From assembly GCA_022578965.1 (NCBI GenBank), contig MU400553.1, positions 1 to 64,000 on the forward strand: 64,000 nt of DNA, read 5' to 3'. Both the position numbers and the translations under genes were made by a program. A model generated the notes under the pieces. That model was not told the DNA's origin, searched no databases, and worked only from the letters and a program-made list of their open reading frames with translations. Below are positions 35,960-46,678 of this stretch, piece by piece (within the stretch, counting starts at the first letter, position 1; the number at the start of each line of letters is the position of its first letter). Source of the stretch: Xylaria sp. FL1777. Lineage: Eukaryota; Ascomycota; Sordariomycetes; Xylariales; Xylariaceae.

Positions 35960-36600
35960 GCACTGAGCGGTGCCTATGATCTGTCGTATTTGCTATTCTA
36001 AGGCTTTTGAGAATGATGTCACGCCGGGTATTTCGGCAAGCTTTCATTCCAGCTCAATGTGCCGCCAGTTTCTAACTCTTGGGAGTCGCCTAAATTCCGA
36101 ACTGGGTAAGCCCATAACGATGAACGACGAGAATCTCGGGCTAGACTACTACTGCGGCATAAGAGCCGCGTCTAATAGGACATCCGCCATACCCGTCATC
36201 GGCTCGGTCCCATATGGCGATTCCAGCCTTCAGGCGTGACTGGCTTCGCAGATCGATTAACGCCAGTCCTCTTCCGACAACCGCAGGAGGTTCCAGGTAG
36301 CCGGTGCTGGGCCACGAGGCTGCAGAGATATATGTTGGCGACTACATAACTGGCCTGGTCCATGTTTCCGAGCATGCAGTTCACGGACGAGACGAATACG
36401 AGGAACTCCAATTCGGTGCCGTGGAAAAGGCGGTCGCGGTTCCTCCCCCCGCTGACCTTGCGCCGCACTGCATCCGTAAGCCGCCCGGATAACATGTTCT
36501 TGATCGAGATACCCCGGAATACCATCCCCCCGGTTGGATCACACACTGTACAATCGGGAGGGTCGTTCGGGTCGCATCATATGTAGGTCGTCTGGGGTGC
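35960..36600 (-). pseudogene. Relic of a polyketide synthase (KR to ACP linker)
   Basis: On the minus strand, 36546-36200 reads as the end of a ketoreductase domain: GMVFRGISIKNM, then ELEFLVFVSSVNCMLGNMDQ and ASYVVANIYLCSLVAQ, i.e. the catalytic Ser/Tyr region of a PKS KR. The frame is then lost. A shifted frame at about 36200-35980 continues as linker-like DVLLDAALMPQ..SSPRFSSFIV, with two adjacent stops where Trp would be expected. Stops and frameshifts are mixed, so this is dead. The sequence style is nearer to PKS-NRPS hybrids than to the cluster PKS, which suggests an independent lost synthase. Confidence 0.7.
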
Positions 36601-36609
36601 ATAGTAATC

Positions 36610-37925
36610 AGTCACATTGTTGGTAAGACCCAGCAGGCATTATCTCAGTCCGTGCAGCAAACTCGTACGGGACTCATTCGGGTAGAATACGGATTTAAAT
36701 GCCTTTCTTTCTGTAGGTATCAACCTACTCGGGTGGAATATCAGGGTTTCTGCTTATCAAAACCATGTTCTTGTCTCCTTTTATATCCATTTCGAAGGCT
36801 TACGTCATGCTCACGATCCAATAGGTGCTACCTATGCTCTCGAGCAGGGGAACATTAGGTCTACTTATCTGGACTTGGACCAAGGTAGCGCTTATCCAGT
36901 TAACTATACACAGGATTATCATCCTGTCGGCCTGTAGTTAAGGATAAGACCCACGTGCAAGATGGCCCAGAGATCGCATCCCAGGCCGTCTAAGAGTACT
37001 TGGTGCTTATTCCGAGGTGAACTATAGTGAGTAGTCAAGGGCATGGCGAAAGAGTTCACCAAGACACTCAGCCGTGACAGGATTATTATCCGAGTTAACA
37101 GAACTGCTAGGCGCATAGAGCATCTCGTGAGATAAAAAGGTTCAGCAGTGATGCCTAATCGTAGCCCTCAGAGCTTTTTCCGTCGCAGACGTCTACCCCT
37201 TGTCACTAGAGAAGCTGACAAAGCACGAAGGTTTGACTCCGTGTAGCAGCTCGCCGACATCCAACTACCGACGACATGCTTCTTGTCAGCTTCCAGAGGC
37301 AAGGCAGTAGCGTCCACTTGTAGCAGACTTTCTAGACCCGGGACAAAAGAGACGAACAGAGCAGGATTGGTTCTGATGGATTCCTATCAGAGAGTAGAAG
37401 CGCTCCGTCCCTACGCTGGTCATGCGAGGTAAATTCGGGTTGCGCACGGGAATAATTTCAGCATCATGGTCACCCAAGAGTATTTCTACGTCGCAGCTCA
37501 CAGCAAGAGTCAAATCGCCGACGTTCTGAGATGTTGTGGCAGCAGTATAGATACTTAAGTTAGTGTGTTAAACTACATGGTGAGCAGGGCTTTCAGCAGG
37601 CGAGAGAGTCAATAGCCGATTGCCTCGAATTACATAGTACTAGTTGCTGTACATGTTCATCCCTTGCAGGTGACTCCTATTTGCATCATCATAGTGACGC
37701 ATCAAACGGGGAGACATATCGCCGATGCAAGATAAAGATTAATTATATGCCTCTATTGTAAGGTCTCCTAAATCCTTCCTTTTGCCTCTCTTGGTTTCCA
37801 GTATTCACCTCAAGCCAGATTTCATCCAATCTCAAGTCTATCCTGACACGTAATCTACTTGACAGGATTCTAGACATACAGAGCTCTTACAAACTGTAAT
37901 GCCATCTACCACGGAATCAGACCTT
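36610..37925. other. Spacer between relics
   Basis: No readable domain on either strand. The base composition is normal, so strong RIP is not seen. This is probably the eroded remainder of the relic genes on either side. Confidence 0.4.
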
Positions 37926-37930
37926 ACGTA

Positions 37931-38160
37931 TTAAGGCCAACACGCCCACCGCAGCCGTGGGAGTACACAAGGTAGACTGGAGCGCGCTCCCCGACGACAT
38001 ATTCTCCCTGTTTGAGGATCGTGCAGCGCAGAACAGCGTCGCGTTCCTCCCACCACCCACCGCCGAGCTCCAGTAGCGCAATTGTCGCTTAAGCTTGCTA
38101 GATGTCGGCGCGGGCTCGGGATCAATCCCAAGTCATTCTGACCCCCACTGGCGGGATTAC
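37931..38160 (+). pseudogene. Methyltransferase fragment (SAM motif I)
   Basis: One frame reads KVDWSALPDDIFSLF, then RAAQNSVAFLPPPTAELQ, a stop, then LSLLDVGAGSGSIPSHSD. The last part matches SAM-binding motif I, and the NSVAF-to-LLDVGAG spacing matches UbiE/UMTA-type methyltransferases. A stop lies in the middle and nothing of the C-terminal half follows. I read it as a truncated relic. A three-copy GTTGATCTAG-like repeat lies just after it (about 38226-38252). Confidence 0.45.
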
Positions 38161-38948
38161 TGAAGTTTCATAACGAGTAAGTAATTTGGCTACTTCAGAC
38201 TCGCCGAGTTTGGTCGAGATCAAGTTAGGTTGATCTAGGTTGATCTAGGTTGATGATAAATGATTGCCCGAATATCTAGAAATACGCGCCATGAGAGCCT
38301 GCGGTGCGTCCACGCAGTCGAGAGAAGGCCGGAGGAGTCACAAGTGTTTGCGCTTTCAATAGGTACTATATTCCAATCTTAGGCGGGAGATGATGTTTGA
38401 TCTAGTCCATGAAGCTACCTGTCGATACAGACTGGTGGAACGATGAATCGATCTCAGCAGTAAAGAAATATTATAAGTACAAGGGGCAAGGATATTGTAG
38501 TACGTCCATTATTACAGGGATCGCGATTCACGATCTGACTGGCGCTATTTCCAGATCATACGGCACGGAAGAAAAGAGACATCTCTCTTGTTATGAAAGA
38601 CTTACAGATGCTCAGCTTGGTCACTAGCCCAGTGGCTTCATTCTTGAGGAAGGGGGCATAATACTAGGCTTCAGACAGAACAGGAAGGGGAGGCTTAGTC
38701 TTGGCCAGGCCACAAAGTAGATGCATAAACTAGAGGATCCAAGGAGTTTACATGCAGGGTCTATCCTATTAGGCCCTGGCTTTGACTGTAGAACAGTTTG
38801 GTTCCATATACGGATCCTCAAATGGCTTCTGTCCCATTCTAGACCAGCACATTGCAGACATAAGCGCTTCATCTGTTTCATTGCCATAGAACAGTAGCTC
38901 TGACTTCCCATCGCCATAATGTGTTACAGATTTAGTCTGCTCATACTG
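38161..38948. other. Intergenic spacer
   Basis: Holds a short tandem repeat of GTTGATCTAG near 38226-38252 and otherwise nothing I can identify. Confidence 0.45.
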
Positions 38949-40188
38949 TTAGCTTCTTTGTATGCGAAAATCAACGGCTAGCATAAAGCATACCAAACCC
39001 AGTGTTAACTTGATAACTCCATCTGACCAATTGTTCTCATACTTGTGCCTTGGCTTTCCACCTGTGGCGACTAATAGGATATTTTCCGCCACAACAGAAG
39101 CCTGTCGCATTGCTGACCGTGCATTCGGGTTGGGGGTCTTGGTGTTGGCAACATCGCCGCAGGCATAGATGTTGGGGAACTTGTCATCAGCTAGCTGTAG
39201 GGTTTGCTTAACTTGAAGGTGACTAGAAGATGAGATGGAGGCAGGCGATAGCTCGGCAAGGATACTTGACGAAGGTTGTTGGCCTGTACAATCCACCTGT
39301 TACAACACTTAGTATTCCGTGAGGAGAAAAGTGAGGCCGGAGACTACTTACAACAAGGTCGCACTCAATCTCGCGACCGGATTGGAGAAGAATCGTACCT
39401 AATCCGGGTGAACTTTCTACAAGTCTATCTTGTAGAATGACCTCGACTCCCAGAGATTGAAGACCTTCAAGTGCCGCCTTTTGCAGTCCCTGGCCAAATC
39501 GGTTCATGACCGCGTTGCGAGAGTGGACTAGAATAACCTTCTTGCTGGGATAGAGATTTTGGGCATCTGTAGCAACTTCAACACCGGCAGCGCCGCCTCC
39601 TACTACAACCACAGTGTTGGCAGTCTTAATTTGCTGCTGCATGTTCCGCATCAGCTCCATACCCTGGAGCTTATCGGTAGCGTTCACCCGGGATGGCAGA
39701 CCCTTCTTCACCCAGGAGCCTGTCGCAATCACTAGCATGTCGTACGGAATAACCTCGCCGCTTTCCTGTAACTGCACACTTTTCTCCGTAACCTCCATTA
39801 CTCGATCTTTCACCCATCGCAACACTCCAACTGGGTCATTGTGAACATTACCCCCGTACGGGATGAATGCTTTGTGTTCATGTCCTTCAACCACACAGAG
39901 CCTTGGTAGGACCCATGAAAACTGGAAATGCGTGTTGGGCTCAATAACAATAACCTTGTAAGGACTATTGGGAGGCAAGCTCGACGTGAGGAGCTGAGCA
40001 GCACGATTGCCTGCGAACGAAGCTCCGACGATGACAATGTTGCGATCCCGGGAGTCGGGGGCGGGAGATCCAAACCAACGCGCTTGGCGGTGAACCCAAG
40101 CCGTTCTAACCGCACGGCCGAGTTCTTCGCGGATTACGTTTAATATATAAGCCGCTAGCTTCAGGTACAATGCAGTCTTTTCGAGCAT
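38949..40188 (-). CDS. AIF/AMID-like FAD-dependent oxidoreductase
   Basis: Two exons, 394 aa: 40188-39352 and 39296-38949, with a 55-base GTAAGT/AACAG intron. The N-terminal FAD-binding Rossmann motif is IVIVGASFAGN near residue 50. The ATGS motif is near residue 155 and the NAD(P)H-binding motif VVVVGGGAAGVE near 195. The C-terminal FAD contact NIYACGDVANT closes the fold. This is the layout of the AMID/AIFM2 (FSP1) class II NADH dehydrogenase-like group, common in fungi with several paralogues. Hydrophobic stretches at both ends suggest membrane association. Probable role: NAD(P)H-dependent quinone reduction or redox stress response. It is separated from the cluster by relics, so membership is doubtful. 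Confidence 0.92.
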
Positions 40189-40702
40189 GGTTTATAGTGG
40201 GTGTAAGAAAGAACGATGACTTGATCTGCAATAGAAAATAAAAGGAACCGTAACTATTATCGTACAAGAGTTCCGCCAGGCCAGGTAAAATAGAAGCGGA
40301 GTATTTCCAGAAGATGGGTATCTATGATCGGCGTTCCATTCTCGACTTGATAACTTCTGTTCATAACGATATCATGCGACCGCTAAACTAGTCCTTCCCT
40401 CTTTCGCCGATATTTACCTAGCGTGTTGTAGTAGCGATGGAGAGTGGCTTAGAAATCTTATCTGATTGATTAAGTCTGCCAAGAGATCGAATGAATAGCG
40501 CTAGATGAAGTTGTTCGCAAGGATTGAAGCGTTTCACTTACTGTAACCACTCTACAAACTCCACATGCTAACCCTATAAACAGAGCGTTAGAGAGGTACT
40601 ATTTTATTCGAGCTATTCGCTTAGCTAAACATTAGCTCGACTGTAACTAGGGGCTAGGTTCTCGATGGCATACTATAGTCTTCCCCGTGTCAAGCATGTT
40701 AG
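40189..40702. other. Intergenic spacer
   Basis: About 510 bases upstream of the oxidoreductase and downstream of the acetyltransferase. Nothing specific was seen. Confidence 0.5.
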
Positions 40703-41517
40703 TCACAATTTGCTGTCTGCCTGCTCACCACGTCCACCTATGACACCGTCTTTCCCGAGACTCGGGTACCCCGAGCTCCTCCACTCTTCGAATGATATAC
40801 CCGCGGCTAATGGCATCTTGACCATCAAGGGTACTTGAACATCTTTCTCAGTCCCTAGTACCTCGGCCTTATGGACAATCGTTTCTGGCAGCAGTTCAAA
40901 GCCCAATTTTTTGTAAAGGTTCACTGTCGAAGGCGAAGATTCAAAATACACGGGGAGGTTTATTTTCTCGCCAAGGTCTAGAACCCACTCGCAAAGGGCC
41001 GCACCAACTTTACGTCCCTGGTGCTTTGGATCGACCGCCATAACGTGGCAGTCTAGAACACCCACACTGTTAGCATCGACAGCGACGCAGAAATAGGATA
41101 ATCGCTCAAGAGCAACTTGCAGATGTGGGGCTGGGCGCCGAAAAGCTTCTCTCGCATCTCCCAGAGTGGGTTCAAGATCTTTTCAGCTCGCTCTCGCTGC
41201 TCGCCCTCCAGCCAGGGAGCGCCATGGTTCCGACGCTCTTCTGGGGTTCTTGGCTTGATAAGAATATCGCCCAGACCCATACCGACGATCTCGGCTGTGT
41301 CTGTGTCAACACATTTCATCGTATACTGGTAGTCACAACCGTGCCACCATTGAAGCGTGCCTGCTGTATGCGCCTGTTTGAATTCTTCGTCGATAGGCTC
41401 AGGGAACAGTATCTTGAGGATTATTCGGCCCATGTCGTCATGATCAAATGCTGCGAAATACACTTCATAAATGCGGCGTATATCTGGAATAAGTGCTGGG
41501 AGAATAACGAGAACCAT
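40703..41517 (-). CDS. GNAT-family N-acetyltransferase
   Basis: Two exons, 248 aa: 41517-41121 and 41052-40703. The N-terminus (LPALIPDIRRIYEVYFAAF) fits the fungal GNAT group of this size. The acetyl-CoA-binding loop is HQGRKVGAAL (Q/RxxGxG/A), followed by the helix and the NLYKKLGFEL segment of motif B. The intron (41120-41053) needs a GC donor: GCAAGT, with branch GCTAAC and acceptor TTCTAG, restores PHIYCHVMAVDP; the GT two codons on is out of phase. Substrate unknown; such proteins acetylate small amines, aminoglycosides or peptides. No link to the cluster is evident. Confidence 0.88.
41053..41120 (-). other. Probable GC-AG intron in the acetyltransferase
   Basis: The donor GCAAGT is the best-known form of the rare GC donor. 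The branch-like GCTAAC and acceptor TTCTAG are ideal, and the splice restores the acetyl-CoA domain frame. Confidence 0.8.
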
Positions 41518-43214
41518 GCTGACGACTTGGCGAGTTGTGTGTTCGACCTCAAGAAAAAATAAGATTGCTGGATGCTAACAGGATACGGCACCTCTCCTAG
41601 GAAGACTATCACATTTGACAACAGTACTTTAAATAGTTTTATCAACCTGTTGACAGGTATTACCGGCGGGTATATTCCGCACCACGAGAAATTCATTGCA
41701 CTATAAACAGACTATATGGTGACTCGCCTTGGTTTTGAAGCACACCACTAGCCTTATCAAGGAACCATGGACCGTAGGAAACAAGGTCAACCGTGTTTTT
41801 TAAGACTTATCTAGTCCTTAATTTCAACCATTTGTGATATCCTCTTCAACTGGCGAGCCCTAGTATAGGCTCAGAGTTGCACTACTGAGACCCATGGCTT
41901 AATCTTTCAAAATACGAATCACGCTATGCACCCCTGTCTTTCGGATTCACGAACACCTCTCCGTGGGCATAAGGAAGGTGAGCAACGAGAACTAAAATAT
42001 AGTGGGCGTCGAACGATTGCTGAAGGATTGTCACTGTTGTGGCTCCACAAAGATTGAGGATTTACAAAGTGATTGGATTGATTACCATCAGATAAAATGT
42101 CTTGGCATCAGATAAATCATCTTGGCATTCACCCCTTGTTTAGCGTTTCCATCTCCTTCGCAGCTGAGTCAAACCTTTCCCCACAGTTTATACTACACCT
42201 CTTCCGGGATTTTCAATGTTAGCTCAATACAAAGGGTTTGACCGGGATCACGACTAGTATATGTAGGACTATACCGGGGTTCGACTAGGGTTTGGCCATG
42301 GGTACCTAGAGGCTAACCAGAATTTGCAGGGGAATCAGGTTACTTTTCCAAGAGTATTTGGTGCCCTGCTAGGGCCCCCTGCGAAAACTTTAGCTGGATT
42401 CCGCAGAAAATGGGACCAAGTATTGAAAATCCCGGAAGAGGTGTATACATATTGATCTAGACTGCATGAACTGATCCTTTTCTTTTACTGCGTAGGCTTC
42501 CCTCGTTGCTCTTGTGTAGGGTATTGTTACAAGGTACACAACACTATCCATAGAAGCAGCTTATTATCGCCAAGTTTTTGGATTTAGTGCTTAGCTATTA
42601 GCGCAGTCGCGAGCCTTTGATACACCCGTGAGGTGATCATCTAGTTACATAACTCCGCTAGAAACCCTGGACGTAAAATACCTCACTATAAAGAAAACCA
42701 AGGGCAAAAATTGCTAGTTTATATAGTCAAAAAAAAAGAAAGAAAGAAAGGAGTTTCCTGAGTCATTCTTCCTTTGTTAAAAACGAAGGCCTTTCAGCAT
42801 ATTATCCGTGGTATTATGCTGCTGCTTGGACCTGGCCATTATGGGCATTGGGTTTCCTGATCCCAAGGAAATTTCGTTAACACCTGCGCCCCAGGGCTTT
42901 TTATGCCTACCATGAGATATAGCTAGCCACTAAGATTGTCGACAACTTATTTTATCGCCAGTGCCGTACGTTTCGGCATATGGGATTCCCCGACCACTTG
43001 CGTGAGACTTTTGGCCGTCATCTCCGTGATACACCCATGAATGCACTTGCCAACCAGGCATCTATTTATCAGGTGCAAACTTAGTGCCGAACCCAATACC
43101 AATTGCGCTAGTTAGGGGGTAGGTTAGCCGCCATAGTCTATTTAGGATCGAGGTGTAAGCCTCCTTACGCGGTATCGCCCTCGTCAAGAACTTCTATCTC
43201 GAACGTAAAATTCC
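41518..43214. other. Intergenic region with a MITE
   Basis: About 1.7 kb with no gene. It contains the family B MITE at 42196-42443 and an A/AAAG microsatellite near 42728-42750. No other domain or RNA was recognised. Confidence 0.6.
42196..42443. mobile_element. MITE, family B (Tc1/mariner-like)
   Basis: A 248-base element bounded by perfect 22-base inverted repeats: CACCTCTTCCGGGATTTTCA... at 42196-42217, and its complement at 42422-42443. It is flanked by TA on both sides (42194-42195 and 42444-42445), the Tc1/mariner target duplication. It has no coding capacity. The perfect arms suggest recent insertion relative to family A copy 1. Confidence 0.9.
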
Positions 43215-43602
43215 CTACTGGGAGGATTGGATGGTTGGCAAGTAATCCTCGTCGCTGATTGCTGCGTTAGCTTCGGCACTCAGCACTTCTTTTACCACAC
43301 GGAGGTGGCCAAGCTGGCTCGCCATGTGAAGAGAAGTCCTACAGCGCTTGTTTCGCGCATTCTTGTCGAATCCCGCTTTGAGAAGCTCGATAACTATGTT
43401 AACATAACCTGCGGTCGCCGCTAAATGGAGGGGAGTTTTGCCGTCGAGATCTGTATACTTGACGTCCGGTGCTGAAATCGGGTTTGTTTCGGAGGACAGG
43501 AACTTTTCCAGCAAGTCCTTTCTTCCGTGAAGTGCAGCGATATGCAACTTCAGTGTGGAGTCTGCGTGAGCTGTTCCAAGTGCGTGAAGTATCTCTGTAT
43601 CA
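43215..43602 (-). pseudogene. Ankyrin-repeat gene fragment
   Basis: About 128 codons of ankyrin repeats: KLHIAALHGRKDLLEKFL, DGKTPLHLAATAGY and RTSLHMASQLGHLRVVKEVL. They start after an AG acceptor-like site at 43603. Upstream the frame runs into AT-rich, low-complexity DNA and a duplicated 37-base segment, so no promoter-proximal exon can be proposed. The C-terminus ends within a repeat. It is either the last exon of a gene whose 5' part was lost or an isolated relic. Confidence 0.5.
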
Positions 43603-43767
43603 CTACATATATAAAATATTACTTTTATATGTGCTTTATAGGAATTTTTTCCTTTTTTAAGTTTTAGTTTTGTTAAATACCTACTATAAAAATTAAAAAT
43701 ATCACCAATTATCCTGCCTCGCCCGCTCGACCTCGCGCATCTTGATGTCTTGAAGAAACCGTCTTGT

Positions 43768-43840
43768 ACCATCAACCCCTTTATATACAACACTTTCGTA
43801 CCGTACATCAATCCTTTTATATACAACACCTTCGTATCGT
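43768..43840. repeat. Two-copy 36-37 bp tandem repeat
   Basis: The two copies (43768-43804 and 43805-43840) share TTTATATACAACAC and TTCGTA.CGT. The second copy is one base shorter. Confidence 0.8.
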
Positions 43841-43930
43841 CAGACAGCACCCTTGACGCCCTCTTTCCGCACTCGTTTCGCCTATACGACGCCGTATTCT
43901 TCTCTTAACTATCATTACATCTCTCGTGCA

Positions 43931-44230
43931 ATGGCTCAAGATCGAGAGACTATTGTTCGCATAAACCCGGCTTTGTGGGATGACCAGGTCGACGCTTTCA
44001 TCGACGAAGGTATCCCTGAGCTGACATTCAACTATGGAGGCAACCTGCGTTACACTGTCCCTGAACATCAGGCCCTCGTCTCGGCGGCTCGTGATGCCAA
44101 CGCATATAGGCAATATGAAAAAGTCCTGAAAGCGACTAAAGAATTTAAGGGCGAATTCTGCTGCATTCTCCATCAACAATACACGTGGATACCATTCGTC
44201 GTACTAACTCTCGTAGACACCATGGAATAA
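43931..44230 (+). CDS. Hypothetical 99-aa protein
   Basis: An ATG in good context (GTGCAATGGC) opens 99 codons ending at 44230. The sequence is acidic at the N-terminus (ETIVRINPALWDDQVDAFID) and has a hydrophobic C-terminus (WIPFVVLTLVD). No domain is recognised. Composition is protein-like, and an in-frame upstream ATG at 43853 overlaps AT-rich repeat DNA. It may be a truncated gene; confidence is low. Confidence 0.35.
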   Translation: MAQDRETIVRINPALWDDQVDAFIDEGIPELTFNYGGNLRYTVPEHQALVSAARDANAYRQYEKVLKATKEFKGEFCCILHQQYTWIPFVVLTLVDTME

Positions 44231-44926
44231 ATTTCCTAAGGAAACCGACCATACCAATTTACATCTCCAATGCGGCTAAGGTGCGCTGTCGACCTTCTAC
44301 AACACCACTTACAAGTCGATATCATAGATAATGCTCCGGTATCCCACATATCAATATTGTCATAATGCCAGTGAAAATGAGCTAGGGAGCCACTAAGAGG
44401 GACTGGAAAGACTCTGCTGAGCTGTTTTGAGATTGCTTAGAACATGCAACGCGCAGACTGCAATTGCTCAGTTTAGCCGCTGCTACAGCTCTAATGCCAC
44501 TTGGCACTATCGCAATATTTCAACACTACCCAAGCTTATATCGTATTCTAGCTTGACACATCGCTCGGACCAATTTATCGCGAGGCTTATCCCAGCTCAT
44601 TCATCCTCGGAGACGACCACTTCGGCGGGGGGCCAACTGGAGGCTAATTACGAACCGGACCGGACATCACTATATAGTCCTTTCATCCTAATTCCTAACG
44701 ATCATATAGCCATGGCATTATATCCGTATACAGCAATCGTTCCGTGAAAAAAGCAATAGGTAGTTCGGGCGATGTGGATGCAATGAGTGTTATGGCTGAT
44801 GTATATCTAATCTAGATAGCATGCAACTCAATTCGCAAATCGAATCTTGTACAGTACATGTTGGGTTTTATACAATTCCCACAATCGCGACTATACAAGC
44901 AGTCTATTCCAGCGTCACTCAATACA
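44231..44926. other. Intergenic spacer
   Basis: About 700 bases without a supported gene; the right part is the promoter of the secreted protein gene. Confidence 0.5.
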
Positions 44927-45454
44927 ATGTATTCTTCTATCATTATTGCGGTAGTGGCATATGCCTCTGCCGCCTCGGCAGCCATCAGCTGGTCACTCCA
45001 AAAAGCCTCGAACCCCACAGCAGACCAGTCGGACGCATACAAGCGGATCGAGAGCGCCATGACACTAGCAGTCGCGCGATACTCGCGATTCACGGACGCG
45101 TCGAAGACCGTGAGGGTGTATTACAGCCCGGGGGTGCCGACGGCCGAGGCCAGCTACAACGGGGACCTCCGGTTCGGGTCCGACAGGGCGTATATGACGG
45201 AGCGCACGGCGATGCACGAGATCGCGCACACGCTGGGCGTCGGACAGACGGCCGCCTTCGACGCGCACTGCGCCGCCAACAACTGGCCTACGGCCACGCC
45301 GCTGCTCAGGTCCTGGGACGGCCCTAGTGCGAAGATCAACTGCGGCGGGGGGCACTTTTGGCCTTATGGCCTGAACTATGAGTCCGAATGGAGTGAAACA
45401 AACGGAGACAGGCATGTACAGATGGTCGATGCGATGCTTGCCGATGGAATGTGA
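44927..45454 (+). CDS. Small secreted HExxH-motif protein
   Basis: Intronless, 175 aa from the ATG at 44927. A signal peptide is clear (MYSSIIIAVVAYASAASA). The mature part carries HEIAHTLGVG, a zinc-metalloprotease-like HExxH. However, the metzincin third His is absent (Gly-Val-Gly follows), so the third ligand, if any, is elsewhere. Later motifs are NCGGGHFWPYGLNYESEW and two Cys that could pair. The resemblance is to uncharacterised secreted proteins with the HExxH...HFWPYGLNY layout, as I recall them also from bacteria. GC content is high compared with flanks. Protease activity is inference only. The ATG at 44858 would remove the signal peptide from the N-terminus and is less likely. Confidence 0.75.
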   Translation: MYSSIIIAVVAYASAASAAISWSLQKASNPTADQSDAYKRIESAMTLAVARYSRFTDASKTVRVYYSPGVPTAEASYNGDLRFGSDRAYMTERTAMHEIAHTLGVGQTAAFDAHCAANNWPTATPLLRSWDGPSAKINCGGGHFWPYGLNYESEWSETNGDRHVQMVDAMLADGM

Positions 45455-45898
45455 AGAGCCGGTTTTTTTCGCCGTCGTCTGATTCTATCTGTAGATACTT
45501 TGAGTTAGTGTTCGGCATCTTATAGTTGCTTCTGGGGAACGTGGAACTTTTAACAGTTTGGCGGCAATAGTTTCGCCTTTCATTTAGCCCTAAGCTGCTG
45601 CCTTAGATGGCTCGATGATGGTTATGATTATGTTGTCACCTTGTTAAAAAGTGAAAAGTATACTTAAGTAGTAACTGGATTATAAATAAATATACCATCA
45701 AAGGATACATATAATTTGTAAAGACCATTCATTCTAACTCAAACGTAACTCTATACCATAACCATAATAAGACATGAGTAAAAACAATAACTGGCACTTC
45801 TAACCGTTGCGCAACTAAAGCTAGGATGACATGCCACGGTTGCTTTATCTTATCGCTTTCTAATGCCTCTCGACGTTCCGCTGCTTTACGGATTCAAG
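45455..45898. other. Intergenic spacer
   Basis: About 440 AT-rich bases; nothing specific was seen. Confidence 0.5.
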
Positions 45899-46678
45899 CT
45901 ATGCAGTTGGGGATGGGATGCCTGCATTTCCGGTTCCATGACCGGGATCGAACCTGGGAGTGTTTAATAGGGCTTGCATGGTGGCACGTTCTCTAAACCT
46001 AGCGGCATAATGTAGCGCTGTCCAACCGTACACATCCTGCATATTGAGACACTGTGTTTGTTGTGAAAGAGACAGATGCGGATACGGTTCAAAATCTGAA
46101 CTACTAGTTGTCTCGCTTAGTTTGACCTTATCCGAAGCGGATTTAGTTGAACTTTGCTTGAGAAATCTTGCTCCGAAAGTGATTCCCCATCCTCGATCTC
46201 TGCATCGAGGAGAGCGTTCTGAAGAGATGTGGTATGATTTCTCCAAGGATGTATTCGATCAAGATCTTTCAACCAACTATTTGAATTCGGGCGATCTAAA
46301 TCGGACAGCTCTCGAGTACTAGAGTCTGCCGAACGATAGTTTGCTGTTAGCTTTTCCTAGGCGGTCCCGGTCCAAGCGAGATGGGCCTGAATTGTTGCAT
46401 CGAGGCTCCGCGGCCTACTATATTAAACCAGGATCTTGACGATATCTTCTTCCTCAGTCGTTGTGGCAACAGGGAGCGGGGTTTCCTACCAGAAAAGATC
46501 TATGGGGACTACACAGTAGTAGCTTTCATCTTTTATACTCCATGCTACCAATAGCAGATCTAATGTCGTTGGAACCAGGTCCATTTAGAACTTACAAAAG
46601 ACTACCTTTATCCTTGCTTTGAGTCATCTCTATCAGCTGATCCCGAAGGACGTGCAGCGAAGCATTGATGGACTCCAT
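45899..46678 (-). pseudogene. Ankyrin-repeat protein relic
   Basis: On the minus strand an ATG at 46678 opens MESINASLHVLRDQLIEMTQ, a coiled-coil-like N-terminus. Downstream, ankyrin-like text (ETPLPVATTTEEEDIVKILV, then LTANYRSADSSTRELSDL) is interrupted by several stops and frame changes, and ends with GWTALHYAARFRERATMQAL near 46000. Not all stops can be removed by plausible introns, so I call it a pseudogene. The layout suggests a fungal ankyrin protein of the large, fast-turnover kind. Confidence 0.55.

Noticed and set aside
45930..45960. tRNA B-box-like GGTTCGATCCC on the minus strand
   Set aside because: No A box, acceptor stem or anticodon arm can be formed; the bases belong to the ankyrin relic.
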